Positions 10,101-18,465 are shown, counted from the first letter of the stretch. The stretch: DNA of 64,000 nucleotides from Balneolia bacterium (GCA_022565795.1 JAIUMA010000006.1:29757-93756), one strand, 5' to 3'. Made by a program: numbers and translations. The notes: generated by a model from the letters alone, not told the origin.

Positions 10101-10345
10101 GTTACCAGTTTTAAAAACTCATCCTCATACTCGGGGTAATTGAAGTTTTTAAAGTCAAGGTTTGCTAATTCTTTTGAAGCGTCAGAAAAAGCTTTGGCCC
10201 AATTCTTTGAAACAGCAATGTAGTCAGAAGAAGTTGAAAGGCTATGGCACGCTTGATTCCAACCAAAAACTGAGACTGGTAACAATGCGAAAAGTAAAGC
10301 GATAAGGAATCTATTCAGCATAGATTCCAATATCGCAAATTTCAC
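7130..10345 (-). CDS. Exported TPR protein with C-terminal CHAT caspase-like protease domain
   Basis: 1071 residues. A hydrophobic signal segment (about 10-28), a helical N-terminal part, and TPR repeats (about 230-560) are followed by a CHAT domain (about 720-1020). The caspase-like dyad is present: His887 in LATHSVV and Cys941 in LSSCESAQG, with conserved GILGLSRAF and LWPVKD downstream. A C-terminal membrane helix (about 1036-1057) has a basic tail. The protease domain would therefore be periplasmic, tethered to the membrane. An alternative start at residue 9 (position 10321) leaves a more typical signal peptide. It lies 25 bases after the small lipoprotein gene, likely one operon. Substrate is unknown; the anti-sigma-like TPR protein is a candidate. 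Confidence 0.9.
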   Translation of the reverse strand: MKFAILESMLNRFLIALLFALLPVSVFGWNQACHSLSTSSDYIAVSKNWAKAFSDASKELANLDFKNFNYPEYEDEFLKLVTSNFINHYEKKGDLVYLDFAIYQADFNTRQSIIEALSSSHASQLVNTLAKFDPNTEISYSFNTVDFSPCHFHLFDRLDIDSNQVSDIRSLLNHWTDSLDEAFRLNELWGNLKARTIITGYYRLNDFQKVHSLGRYFLNSNQLPPSYDTLFFLNYIAFSSTVSGYYHEALRMYNEQIIPLAQELGDVTELLNSRMDYAGVLFRLGNVNLARQEYEAVYELEEFLVDSRYRTALFNNLAITYLNSGSFDRYIEFQLEAYDIAVQENNLQYQLSILRNLHIFYRRNRNPELAFNYISEALSLASRNELRSEIPSILISMGVHTRESLGRYDQALEYLTEARQITEEMDRYLDNIQSLIEIARTYSRKDNFEMASSYFLQALSVSEQRDDVVRAASTAFRLADLYVEAGLYDEARELTSRYASVSPDMLSFNIAVTSQNVQHKLLLERGLIEEALESSRYLIAEITAWLRESADSQTGQMRLDPEFSEAYRIHHNLLYENGLYAELLAVNEQFRTISRSAFFNNPLLKSTILNEEELLLDFALGNRIQRLRRQLADAEGPERIQISNDLLNAVNRRSQLLDRISPFVPESQESFEISGVQRSLGRGEIILYFSIQNEQVFQTHITRRNIESVRHDDSARLYQLIRDAQLSFGPGTTDLNKLHEIYRIVFANLNPEDYRHIYIVPDGSFYQIPFEILPVAPPNSANSFGSTTFLLEKTSISYLNTANELLTKPQQRRTDFTYGYAGFGLSDFRTAGHQTLSNLPFAPQEIYRSASSLQQIQPALTFLNEESTRSRFYEVAGNSRILHLATHSVVEDEDPLFSALYLHQAIYEAGNGNQTTDDGIVRAYNLFDIDLSADLVVLSSCESAQGEYLAGSGILGLSRAFSYAGAQSLLMNLWPVKDQTASQITSRFFANLDTGSNKAESLRQARLDYLNNVNSDPFLWGGYVMHGNIAPVHSGTGFIKIAAVSLSIAGILILLQLARVKLRKNSSSQAA

Positions 10346-10370
10346 ATTATTAGTCTGAAAAAATTTTTAA

Positions 10371-10628
10371 TTATCTGTCTCTGTATCTATCGCGAGGAGT
10401 TACAATGATAATATCTTCCTGGTCGCCGTCGCCGAAGATTACTTCACCATCTTCTTCTGTTGCGCGTGTTACCTTGTGGCTGTTGAAATCGATCTCAGTA
10501 ATTACAGCTTCGTCCTGTACGCTGCCGTCGATGTCAGAAAGGTTGGCATCGGAAATACCAGCACAGCCGGTGAAGAAAAGAGCAGCAAGAAGAGCAACAG
10601 AAACGCGAGAGTTGAAGAAATTTTTCAT
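10371..10628 (-). CDS. Small acidic lipoprotein upstream of the CHAT gene
   Basis: 85 residues from the ATG at 10626-10628. This start gives a typical lipoprotein signal: basic MKN, a hydrophobic run, and lipobox FFTGC. An upstream in-frame ATG at 10760 would add 44 unlikely residues. The mature protein is acidic and ends in an Arg/Asp-rich tail (RDRYRDR). No domain was recognised. It is transcribed towards the CHAT gene from the second 38-bp element about 220 bases upstream. It may act in the envelope with the CHAT protein. Confidence 0.7.
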   Translation of the reverse strand: MKNFFNSRVSVALLAALFFTGCAGISDANLSDIDGSVQDEAVITEIDFNSHKVTRATEEDGEVIFGDGDQEDIIIVTPRDRYRDR

Positions 10629-11082
10629 GACTAATATGGATTTGGTATAGAGTTGTATTGAATTAAGTTCGTTGAAAAAGAAGCCATCCCGGATACCGGA
10701 ACATTCTTCCTTTGGATAAAAACGAAAAGGTAATTCACATACTGAGAGAATGTGTTGCACACAGTCCTTGTATGTTTACCACGACATTTTATTCCAAAGG
10801 CTGAAATGTCAGCATTCGGATGAACCCTTTTTTTGTGTTACTTACTACTATGATGCACGAACCCCCGATTTGTTACACTTTTTTTTAAACTTTTTTTTCG
10901 AAATAAATGACAGACTCGAATTGCTGGTTTGTAAGTACAAATAAATCAATTATATCGGCTTCTGTTTTTTTTCTTATTTTTTTCAAAAAAAAATCTCCAA
11001 AGTTTGTTAATTCGGCGCCCGACCTTATTTTAGAGCCGTGAGTAACAACCATATCACCTTACCTTAACGAGCCAACAAAACG
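10629..11082. other. Divergent regulatory region with AT-rich tracts
   Basis: About 450 bases between the lipoprotein and the divergent ECF sigma gene. It holds the second 38-bp element, a leader of about 220 bases for the lipoprotein mRNA, and long T/A homopolymer runs (10879-10998) likely to be promoter DNA for the sigma gene. ORFs here are short and unconvincing. Confidence 0.5.
10849..10886 (-). promoter_or_regulatory. 38-bp promoter-like element, copy 2 (inverted)
   Basis: This is the exact reverse complement of 4970-5007, oriented towards the lipoprotein-CHAT genes. Sequence outside the 38 bases differs between the copies (TTTA versus TTTG on one side, GTAG versus TCAA on the other), so the match is a bounded element rather than a long duplication. 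It lies about 200 bases from the ECF sigma gene. Confidence 0.7.
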
Positions 11083-11655
11083 TTGAGCGACGCTAAAATT
11101 ACAAGTACCTATTTTGCCGAACTGATTCGAGAGAACAGGACTGCCGAGCTTAACAGAGTTTCAGTGCTCTTGTGTGAGAGGATGTCCTTATTTCTACGAA
11201 CCGTTTACAAAGCCACTCCGTCTCTCTCTGATGAATGTGCCCAGGCGGCATTTGAGAAAGTTTATACCGGCGTGAAGTCAGGCGAAATAAAAGATCTTGA
11301 GAATATGTTCGGATACTGTATTAATGCAGTAAAGAATGAATACAAGATGGCGCTTCGAAAGGATAGCAAGAGTAAAGAGTTCGACGCGGAGGAAGTTGAG
11401 TCGGAAGGATATATCCAGCCTCCGGATATCTTTGATGTGCTGAGCGACAGAGAACGGGAAATAGCCCTCAAATCCTGCGTAAGTCAGCTCAAAGACAGCA
11501 GAAGGGATTTATTTTTGCGTATATTATCCCTTATTAACACCCCGGAAAAAGAAGCCGCTGCCAAACTGAATATGTCGCATGCGCAGTACCGGACCCAAAA
11601 GTCACGGATTATATCAGTATTAAGAGAATGCGTGAGTCAGAAGCTTGGTAGCTAG
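11083..11655 (+). CDS. ECF-type RNA polymerase sigma factor
   Basis: 190 residues. The start is TTG at 11083; an in-frame TAA at 11065 excludes an upstream start. A region-2-like helical part (about 35-100, including the DECAQAAFEKVY segment) and a region-4-like C-terminal helix-turn-helix (about 128-185, EKEAAAKLNMSHAQYRTQKSRI) are visible; the sequence is diverged. It probably directs transcription of the envelope/CHAT module around it. It stands 32 bases upstream of pgk, so pgk may be read from the same transcript. Confidence 0.82.
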   Translation: MSDAKITSTYFAELIRENRTAELNRVSVLLCERMSLFLRTVYKATPSLSDECAQAAFEKVYTGVKSGEIKDLENMFGYCINAVKNEYKMALRKDSKSKEFDAEEVESEGYIQPPDIFDVLSDREREIALKSCVSQLKDSRRDLFLRILSLINTPEKEAAAKLNMSHAQYRTQKSRIISVLRECVSQKLGS

Positions 11656-11687
11656 CTGTAAATCATCACAACAAATAAAGTATTGCT

Positions 11688-12881
11688 ATGTCGAAAATGA
11701 CAATTGAAGACCTTCAGTTGAAGGGGAAGAGTGTGGTAATGAGAGTGGATTTCAATGTTCCGCTTAAAGATGGTACTATTACAGACGATAACCGTATCGT
11801 GCAGGCATTGCCAAGTATCCGCTATGTACTTGATAACGGTGGCAAGTTAATCCTTTTAAGTCACTTAGGCCGTCCCAAAGGAGAGCCGGCTCCCGAATTC
11901 AGCCTCAAACCGGTTGCCGAATACCTCGAGAAGAATCTCTCACAAAAGGTTCACTTCGCAAGCGATTGTATTGGTGATGTGGCCCAAAAAGCTATAGAGG
12001 CCGCCGGATATGGAGAGGTTGTGCTACTCGAAAACGTGCGTTTCCATGCCGGTGAAACTAAAAATGACGCTGAGCTTTCAAAAGCTTTTGCCGCACTTGG
12101 AGATGTTTTTGTAAATGATGCGTTCGGCAGCAGCCACCGAGCACACTGCTCGGTAGCGGGCATCACCGAATATCTGAATCCTGCTGCGGCCGGTTATCTG
12201 CTGGAAAAGGAGATTAAGTTCCTCAGTGAGAGCATCAACGATCCGAAGCGTCCGTTTGTCGCGGTGCTTGGCGGGGCAAAAGTATCCGATAAAATCGGCG
12301 TTATCCGCAACCTGATCCCAAAAGTGGATACCATTATTATTGGCGGCGGTATGGCCTACACGTTTATGAAGGCAAAGGGGCTGCCAATCGGCAGTTCTTT
12401 GCTTGAAGCAGATAAGGTAGACCTCGCGGGTGAGCTAATCGAAGAAGCCGCCGCGCACAACGTGAAGCTGCTGCTTCCTGTAGATTCTGTTGTTGCCAAA
12501 GAGTTCAGCAATGACGCTGAGTTCAAGACTGTATCTGAAGACGGCATCGAAGACGGCTGGATGGCGCTCGATATAGGCGCAAAAACAACCGAGCTTTTCA
12601 GTACTGAAGTGCGTGAAGCAAAAACGGTTATCTGGAACGGTCCGATGGGCGTATTCGAAATGGCAAACTTCAGCAAGGGAACATTTGCTCTTGCTCAGGC
12701 AATGGCCGATGCAACCTCAGAAGGTGCCATCACCATTATCGGCGGAGGAGACTCTGCTGCGGCTATCAAGAAGGCCGGCCTTGACGATAAGGTTAGCCAC
12801 GTATCAACCGGCGGCGGCGCGTCTCTGGAGTACCTTGAGGGTAAGGAGCTGCCCGGCATCACTAGCCTGACCGATAAATAA
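11688..12881 (+). CDS. pgk: Phosphoglycerate kinase
   Basis: 397 residues, the usual bacterial length. It transfers phosphate between 1,3-bisphosphoglycerate and ADP in glycolysis. The signature RVDFNVPL (19-26), substrate-binding SHLGRPKG, LLENVRFH, GGAKVSDK and the nucleotide-loop GGGDSAAA are all intact. It follows the ECF sigma gene closely and is ended by a strong terminator. Confidence 0.98.
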   Translation: MSKMTIEDLQLKGKSVVMRVDFNVPLKDGTITDDNRIVQALPSIRYVLDNGGKLILLSHLGRPKGEPAPEFSLKPVAEYLEKNLSQKVHFASDCIGDVAQKAIEAAGYGEVVLLENVRFHAGETKNDAELSKAFAALGDVFVNDAFGSSHRAHCSVAGITEYLNPAAAGYLLEKEIKFLSESINDPKRPFVAVLGGAKVSDKIGVIRNLIPKVDTIIIGGGMAYTFMKAKGLPIGSSLLEADKVDLAGELIEEAAAHNVKLLLPVDSVVAKEFSNDAEFKTVSEDGIEDGWMALDIGAKTTELFSTEVREAKTVIWNGPMGVFEMANFSKGTFALAQAMADATSEGAITIIGGGDSAAAIKKAGLDDKVSHVSTGGGASLEYLEGKELPGITSLTDK

Positions 12882-12900
12882 TCTGTCAGTAACGGAATAC

Positions 12901-12939
12901 AAAAAGCCCCGGCTTGCATATGCAAACCGGGGCTTTTTC
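12901..12939. terminator. Strong bidirectional terminator after pgk
   Basis: A GC-rich stem AAGCCCCGG/CCGGGGCTT, extended by an inner TTGCATATGCAA palindrome, is flanked by A5 and T5 runs. It ends pgk on the plus strand and can also end the GNAT gene on the minus strand. Confidence 0.9.
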
Positions 12940-12979
12940 TTTGGTATTAAGCTTGGAGGCAGAACGAACCTGCTAACAT

Positions 12980-13576
12980 CTATGTGTGATGTTTTAGCCA
13001 AAACATCATCTCTTTCGGTGATGGCCGGCTTTCATCCAGATCCTGCCACTCGAAGTGGGTTGTCATCTGTGGCTGCTTTTCGTAGCCCATTTTTTCCCAG
13101 AAGGTGTTCAAAGGCCGGTAGCCTTCAGGTTTTCTGGGATGATCATCCGGGCGGACTACTCCGCAAAACGCAGTGATGCTGAATCCATGCGAGAGGGCGT
13201 GCTTTTCACGCTCCAGAATGAAAGACTTCCCTATGCCAAGACCGCGATACTCAGAAAGTAGTACCGATTCGCCAAAATAAAAGACATCATCCACAGGAAT
13301 TGCGTTTTCAGTAAATGGCTTTTTAACCTCATTGGTCTCTTTGCTGAGCGGCATACCTGAAGCTGCTCCCACCACTTTTTGCCCGTCCAGAGCCAGTACA
13401 AAAATACTTTTTTCACTTTTGGTATACGTGCGGAGATAAGCCTGCTCATATTCGTCTGACCCGTCATACAGGTACGGAAACTCGTGAAACACCGTCCTCC
13501 TGAGCCATGCCAAAGATGGAATGTAACGCTCGATTTCCGAACCTGAAACGGTTTTTATATCAATATTACGCGACAT
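12980..13576 (-). CDS. GNAT family N-acetyltransferase
   Basis: 198 residues. The GNAT fold is indicated by a central FVLALDGQKVVGAASG beta segment, then motif A with the acetyl-CoA pyrophosphate loop RGLGIG (about 116-121), and a C-terminal FWEKMGYEK segment typical of motif B. It probably acetylates a small molecule or protein amine in the cytoplasm. It sits 39 bases downstream of the RskA-like gene stop on the same strand, so it may be the last gene of that operon. Confidence 0.85.
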   Translation of the reverse strand: MSRNIDIKTVSGSEIERYIPSLAWLRRTVFHEFPYLYDGSDEYEQAYLRTYTKSEKSIFVLALDGQKVVGAASGMPLSKETNEVKKPFTENAIPVDDVFYFGESVLLSEYRGLGIGKSFILEREKHALSHGFSITAFCGVVRPDDHPRKPEGYRPLNTFWEKMGYEKQPQMTTHFEWQDLDESRPSPKEMMFWLKHHT

Positions 13577-13615
13577 ACAAAAAGCTATAACTAAAAACTC
13601 AGACCGCTTTGAAAA

Positions 13616-14422
13616 TCAGGATGATGGCGTACCAAGAAGGAACATTTCACCGGTTGGCTGCGGCATTCCGCCCTCAGGCTCGAGGGTGATGGCTACAGCA
13701 TCGACTCCGGCAAGGTCGGCTTCAACAAACTGTTCGATTGGATAGAACCGGAACCGCTCGTCATCATCCACGTTAAATACGCCGGCGCTAACCGGGGTTC
13801 CGTCACGTATAACCCAAAGCTGATAATCCTTGTCGGCCGGAGTAGCCGGAAGTCCGGCAATTTGCAGAAGCGCAGACTGTGTTTCCGGATCGAAGAAAAT
13901 ACGTCCAAATCCGGATGGGGAAGGGTCAAGCCCGTCCATGGAGACCAGGTACGTTTCACGCGAGCCAATGATATCGAGATAGCGCTCGGTAGCCAGCAAT
14001 CTGTCTTCGAGGTTGAGCAGCTCCAGACGCTGTATTTCAACCACTTGCTGAAGCTCGTTACGCTCATCGGTGAGATTAAGCGTGAAATAAGCCAGACCTA
14101 GCGATATTGCGGCCAGAATAACGGCGGCCAGCCGAACCCAGGAGGGGGTCGCCGGAGCTAAAGGTGTTACATTTGCCTCATTTGCTGCTCCGCTATCTGT
14201 TTTAATGCGCTCAAACAACTTGTTTTTAACGTTGTCAGCGGGAGTAAGCTGCTCCACGGAGGCCGGTAGTGCCTGTGCGGTATTCACAATTTCACGCAGC
14301 GTAGCAAGCTGCTCCGGACGCTGCTGTTTAAGTTCCTGCTCCAGCTCTTTCATCTCTTCCGGCTCAATTACGCCAAGGGCATAGGCAGAGCACAGCTCTT
14401 CAAAACGTTCCTGATTCATCAT
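13616..14422 (-). CDS. RskA-type anti-sigma factor
   Basis: 268 residues. A short N-terminal cytoplasmic anti-sigma domain (about 1-75, including AYALGVIEPEEM, no zinc ligands), a membrane helix (about 95-113), a coiled linker with QQVVEIQRLELLNLEDRL, and a C-terminal periplasmic RskA domain (about 150-265, with YQLWVIRDGTPVSAGVF) are visible. It overlaps the sigma gene by four bases (ATGA), so the two are translationally coupled. It should sequester the neighbouring sigma factor until proteolysis releases it. Confidence 0.88.
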   Translation of the reverse strand: MMNQERFEELCSAYALGVIEPEEMKELEQELKQQRPEQLATLREIVNTAQALPASVEQLTPADNVKNKLFERIKTDSGAANEANVTPLAPATPSWVRLAAVILAAISLGLAYFTLNLTDERNELQQVVEIQRLELLNLEDRLLATERYLDIIGSRETYLVSMDGLDPSPSGFGRIFFDPETQSALLQIAGLPATPADKDYQLWVIRDGTPVSAGVFNVDDDERFRFYPIEQFVEADLAGVDAVAITLEPEGGMPQPTGEMFLLGTPSS

Positions 14423-15030
14423 AGCTGCTCCTCCTTACCGGCTAACATGTGCTGTAGCTTAATGAGGCCTTGTCTCATGCGCGATTTTACGGTACCAAGC
14501 GGCAGTCCGGTCTGATCGGCAATCTCGGTTTGGGAATACCCTTCAAAATAGGCCGCAACAAGAACAGAGCGCTGTTCGTCGGGTATGGCTTTTAGAATAG
14601 TTTGTATCATTGATGACCGCTCCTTTGCCACAGCCGCGCTGTACGGGCTGGGTTCATCAGAGGGTAAAAAAGGCAGGATGATGTCATCGGTGTCGTTATC
14701 CGTAATTTGATTTTCTTTGTAAGACCTTGATCTGAGGATATCGATTGCCTTGTTGCGGGTCATGGTAGTGAGCCACGCATAAGGCGTTCCCTTAGAGCGG
14801 TCGAAACCGGATGCTTTTTCCCAGACCTGGACAAAAATTTCCTGAAGCAGCTCTTCGGCTTCGGCTCTGTCTTTAACGATGGAGACACATAAGCTGTATA
14901 GCAGCGATTTGTATAAATCGTAAAGCTCTGATAAAGCTGCTTCGTCTTTCCGGCCAATCCGGTGCAGGAGTTCCGTCTCTCTGTCGGAATCGGCCGTAAG
15001 TTTTTTAAGTAAGGCAAGGAGTATGAACAT
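14419..15030 (-). CDS. ECF sigma factor (SigK/RpoE-like) paired with RskA-type anti-sigma
   Basis: 203 residues. Region 2 includes AEELLQEIFVQVWEKA and PYAWLTTMTRNKAIDILR; region 4 includes VLVAAYFEGYSQTEIADQTG followed by GTVKSRMRQGL. It is a canonical ECF sigma, clearly more typical than the one at 11083. Its gene comes directly before the anti-sigma gene. Targets are unknown; autoregulation from the 315-base upstream gap is likely. Confidence 0.93.
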   Translation of the reverse strand: MFILLALLKKLTADSDRETELLHRIGRKDEAALSELYDLYKSLLYSLCVSIVKDRAEAEELLQEIFVQVWEKASGFDRSKGTPYAWLTTMTRNKAIDILRSRSYKENQITDNDTDDIILPFLPSDEPSPYSAAVAKERSSMIQTILKAIPDEQRSVLVAAYFEGYSQTEIADQTGLPLGTVKSRMRQGLIKLQHMLAGKEEQL

Positions 15031-15345
15031 CGGGTTACACAGATAAATACGAAAAAAACATCATATCGGATTACAGAGAGCCGAACATTGGATTAGTATT
15101 GTTATAACACATCAATAGAGAACCTTGAGTGAGCGTTCTTAGTGGTTACGCCTTAGGAAGACGGGATTACCCGTTTGTCAAAGCCTTTTGAGTACCGTTT
15201 CAGATATACACCCACGAAAGAATTGAAAATAAGATTTTTAACGATATTTCAAGCCTTTAATTTAAAGAAGCGTTCATTTTGCCGTATATTAGGCCCGTAA
15301 TATTTAGCATTAAACCTTCACAGAAATAATTAGAGTACTTTACTT
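15031..15345. other. Divergent promoter region between ECF sigma and ndk
   Basis: About 315 bases without a gene. AT-rich blocks near 15220-15320 lie before ndk. No structured RNA was recognised. Confidence 0.4.
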
Positions 15346-15777
15346 ATGGCATCAAACAGAACACTGACGATCCTCAAGCCCGACTGCGTACGCAAGAATC
15401 TTGTTGGTGATGTTATTGCTCACATTCAAAAAGCCGGCTTCAAAATTGTAGCTATGAAAATGACCCGCCTCACTGCTGATACGGCTGGTGGTTTTTATGA
15501 TGTTCACAGAGAGCGTCCGTTTTTTGGAGAGCTTTGCGAATTTATGAGCTCAGGCCCGTGTGTGCCTATCATTCTTGAAAAAGACAATGCCGTAGCTGAC
15601 TTCAGAAAGCTTATTGGCGCTACCGACCCGGCCGAGGCCGATAAGGGCACCATTCGTGAGCTGTATGCCGACAGCAAAGGCGAAAATATCGTTCACGGTT
15701 CCGATTCCGACGAAAATGCAGCTATCGAATCGGCTTACTTTTTTGCAAAATCCGAAGAAGTAGCTAATCTGGCATAA
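15346..15777 (+). CDS. ndk: Nucleoside diphosphate kinase
   Basis: 143 residues, typical length. It moves the gamma-phosphate between nucleoside triphosphates and diphosphates through a phosphohistidine. The active-site His117 lies in NIVHGSD; the N-terminal TLTILKPD and Lys11 are conserved, as are the HRERPFF and GATDP segments. Confidence 0.98.
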   Translation: MASNRTLTILKPDCVRKNLVGDVIAHIQKAGFKIVAMKMTRLTADTAGGFYDVHRERPFFGELCEFMSSGPCVPIILEKDNAVADFRKLIGATDPAEADKGTIRELYADSKGENIVHGSDSDENAAIESAYFFAKSEEVANLA

Positions 15778-15812
15778 TAGATTAGCCACTTCCTCAGTTA
15801 TACTACTATTGG

Positions 15813-17111
15813 ATGAAAGTTCCCGGTTTCCGCATCAGTAGCTTGCATTTACTTGCAGTATTGTTTTGGTGTACTGTTAGTTGTGCGGGCCGGGAACACT
15901 CCTCTAACGCCGGCAGCGCTTCGGATAATTCCCTGACCACCGAAGTGAACAGCCCATCTCTTAAGACCGGCGCACAGCTTCTTACCGAACGCTATTTGCA
16001 TGAACTCGAAGGCAGAAACATCGGCCTCATAGCAAACCCAACGGCTCGCGTTGGTAATTCCCATCTGCTGGACCTGCTTACAGAAAATGGCGTCAGAATC
16101 AGCTCGCTGTTTGCCCCTGAGCATGGATTCCGCGGAGATCAGCCCGCCGGTGAGGAAATACGCGGTGGAGTGGATGTAGAAACCGGCCTCACCGTTCATT
16201 CATTGTACGGATCTACGCGTAAACCAACGCCAGAAATGCTTCAGGATGTGGATCTGCTCATATTCGACATGCAGGATGTCGGCGTGAGGTTTTACACCTA
16301 CATCTCGACTTTGGGACTGGTGCTGGAAGCCGCCGCTGAACAGGATGTCGAGGTATGGGTGCTCGATCGCCCCAATCCGCTGGGTGGTGAATATGTATCC
16401 GGCTGGATGATGCAGGATGAGCACACATCATTTGTTGGCGCATTTCCGATTCCAGTTGTACACGGGCTGACAATGGGGGAAATAGCCATTATGATTAATG
16501 AGGAGGGCTGGACCGGTGCAGAGAAGAAGGCATACCTCAGGGTGATCGAAATGGAAAACTGGAGCCGGAGTCAGCACTGGACCGAAACCGGACTGGACTG
16601 GCGTGCTCCCTCTCCGAACCTGCCTCATTTTACGAATACGCTGGTCTATCCGGGCACCTGCTTTTTTGAAGGAAGCACGATGTCGGAGGGAAGAGGTACC
16701 ACCGATCCGTTTATGCTGGTAGGCTCGCCCGGGCAACAGTTCACCGATGAGCAGCTTGAAATCATTACCAACCGCTATCCGGTTTCCTTGCAGCGCGTTG
16801 AGTTTGTTCCCGATGATATCCCCGGCATGGCAGTGAACCCAAAACATAAAGGTGAAACAGTTATTGGCGTTCGGGTTAGTCCGCTTACCGTAGACCCCAT
16901 GCGGCTTCGACCACTGGAGATGGGGCTCGAACTCTTCCGCTTAATGCTGCATTCTGATCCCGATGCCGAAACAAACCGATTTCTGTACAATCTCGCCGGG
17001 ACTACTCAAATTGATCATTTTCTGGAGCATGACAATCCTGCCGCCGTTTACTGGCAGGAGGAACTGGACTTATTCAGGGAGCTGCGCGAAAATTATCTGC
17101 TGTACGAATAA
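15813..17111 (+). CDS. namZ: NamZ/DUF1343 exo-beta-N-acetylmuramidase-like lipoprotein
   Basis: 432 residues. An N-terminal lipoprotein signal ends at TVSCAG. The rest is one DUF1343 domain: GLIANPTA, FAPEHGFRGD, VHSLYGSTRKPT, LIFDMQDVGVRFYTYIST and GRGTTDPF are characteristic. Characterised members (NamZ) remove terminal N-acetylmuramic acid from peptidoglycan fragments, so this one probably serves cell-wall recycling at the envelope. It starts 35 bases after ndk. Confidence 0.9.
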   Translation: MKVPGFRISSLHLLAVLFWCTVSCAGREHSSNAGSASDNSLTTEVNSPSLKTGAQLLTERYLHELEGRNIGLIANPTARVGNSHLLDLLTENGVRISSLFAPEHGFRGDQPAGEEIRGGVDVETGLTVHSLYGSTRKPTPEMLQDVDLLIFDMQDVGVRFYTYISTLGLVLEAAAEQDVEVWVLDRPNPLGGEYVSGWMMQDEHTSFVGAFPIPVVHGLTMGEIAIMINEEGWTGAEKKAYLRVIEMENWSRSQHWTETGLDWRAPSPNLPHFTNTLVYPGTCFFEGSTMSEGRGTTDPFMLVGSPGQQFTDEQLEIITNRYPVSLQRVEFVPDDIPGMAVNPKHKGETVIGVRVSPLTVDPMRLRPLEMGLELFRLMLHSDPDAETNRFLYNLAGTTQIDHFLEHDNPAAVYWQEELDLFRELRENYLLYE

Positions 17112-17123
17112 GTGGGGTGGTGC

Positions 17124-18230
17124 TTAAACCCTTTTCTTTCGGTTTCTCACGTAGTCTTCAAGAACAAACCCACCCAGATTATCAAGGCCTGAAAAGTACG
17201 CTCTGCCTTTGTTTGCTTCGGTCATTTCGCGCACGAAATTCTGCAGGTAAGGATCCTGTGCAATCATAAACGTGGTGATGCTTATTTTCTCTTTTTTGCA
17301 GTTGGTGGCCTCATTCAGCACTTTGTTCACAATTTTACGGTCCAGTCCAAAGCTGTTTTTGTAGAGCTGGCCGTTTTCATACATGGCGGAAGGTTTGCCG
17401 TCGGTTATCATCAGAATTTGTTTGTTGGCATGTTTTTTTCGCTGAAGAATATGACGCGCAAGCTCGAGGCCCGCAAGGGTATTGGTGTGATACGGGCCTA
17501 CTTTCAGGTAGGGTAGTTCCTCTATGGTTACCGGCCAGACGTCGTTTCCGAACGCAATAATATCGAGGCTGTCTTTTGAATAGCTGCTTAGAATTAGCTC
17601 CGCCAGCGCCATAGCTACTTTTTTTGCCGGGGTGATGCGGTCTTCACCGTAAAGAATCATGGAGTGGCTGAGGTCAATCATCAAAACAGTCGCCATGGAA
17701 GTGTTGTGGTCGGTTTCATAGACCTGAAGATCGTCTTCGGTCAGCCTGAAATCGTCTATCGGGTTATTTCTGAGCGCGTTCAGAATCGTGCCCGGGCTGT
17801 CGAACTGATTGAAATCATCGCCATGCTGCCATTTTTTGGTTTCCGGATGTCGTTCGCGCCCTTTGCCTTCGTATGAGGTTTTATGATCACCTGACTCACC
17901 TTTCTTCAGATTCCTGAAAATTTCCTCAAGCGCTTTGGTACGCAGCTCGCGCTCTGATTTCCGGGTTAACACAACCTCAACCGCCTCTTCATCATACTTA
18001 ATGTACCCTTTGTCCTCAAGATCTTTTATGAAGTCAGCAATGCCGTAATTTTCATTATCGGCCGTTAAATTGTACTCCTTGTCAAGTTCAGTAAGCCACT
18101 TGAGTGCCTGACTCACATCTCCGCTTGAGATATATAAAAGCTGCTGAAATATTTCGTTCAGCCGGTCGAAAATCGGGAGGTTCTTGTCATTGTTGAACCG
18201 GGGATCCCATTTTTGGTATAAGAAGCGCAT
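17124..18230 (-). CDS. VWA domain protein
   Basis: 368 residues. The N-terminal half (1-175) is helical and charged. The C-terminal half is a von Willebrand A fold with a MIDAS metal site, DLSHS (186-190), a TNT Thr motif near 248, and MITDGKPS. No signal peptide or membrane helix is seen, so it is probably cytoplasmic. Such proteins often partner MoxR AAA+ ATPases, but no MoxR gene is next to it here. It converges on the NamZ gene, 12 bases apart. Confidence 0.85.
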   Translation of the reverse strand: MRFLYQKWDPRFNNDKNLPIFDRLNEIFQQLLYISSGDVSQALKWLTELDKEYNLTADNENYGIADFIKDLEDKGYIKYDEEAVEVVLTRKSERELRTKALEEIFRNLKKGESGDHKTSYEGKGRERHPETKKWQHGDDFNQFDSPGTILNALRNNPIDDFRLTEDDLQVYETDHNTSMATVLMIDLSHSMILYGEDRITPAKKVAMALAELILSSYSKDSLDIIAFGNDVWPVTIEELPYLKVGPYHTNTLAGLELARHILQRKKHANKQILMITDGKPSAMYENGQLYKNSFGLDRKIVNKVLNEATNCKKEKISITTFMIAQDPYLQNFVREMTEANKGRAYFSGLDNLGGFVLEDYVRNRKKRV

Positions 18231-18465
18231 TGTGTAGACTTTTTGGAAGTGAGTTCAGTTCGTTCAACAACGCTGTGGTTGGAATCATTCTTTGGGGAGA
18301 ACGAATTTAGCGCATATTTGATTTCAGGCAGCATAGTATTCAGGCTTTGTAAACGGGAATTCAGGACAAGAAAAATTGAATTACGTTATACCGGAGATCA
18401 CAAACAGGCCGAATATTTAGAGGCTTCTAATTTTGTTATTAATTGACGAATACTGATTTTTGGTC

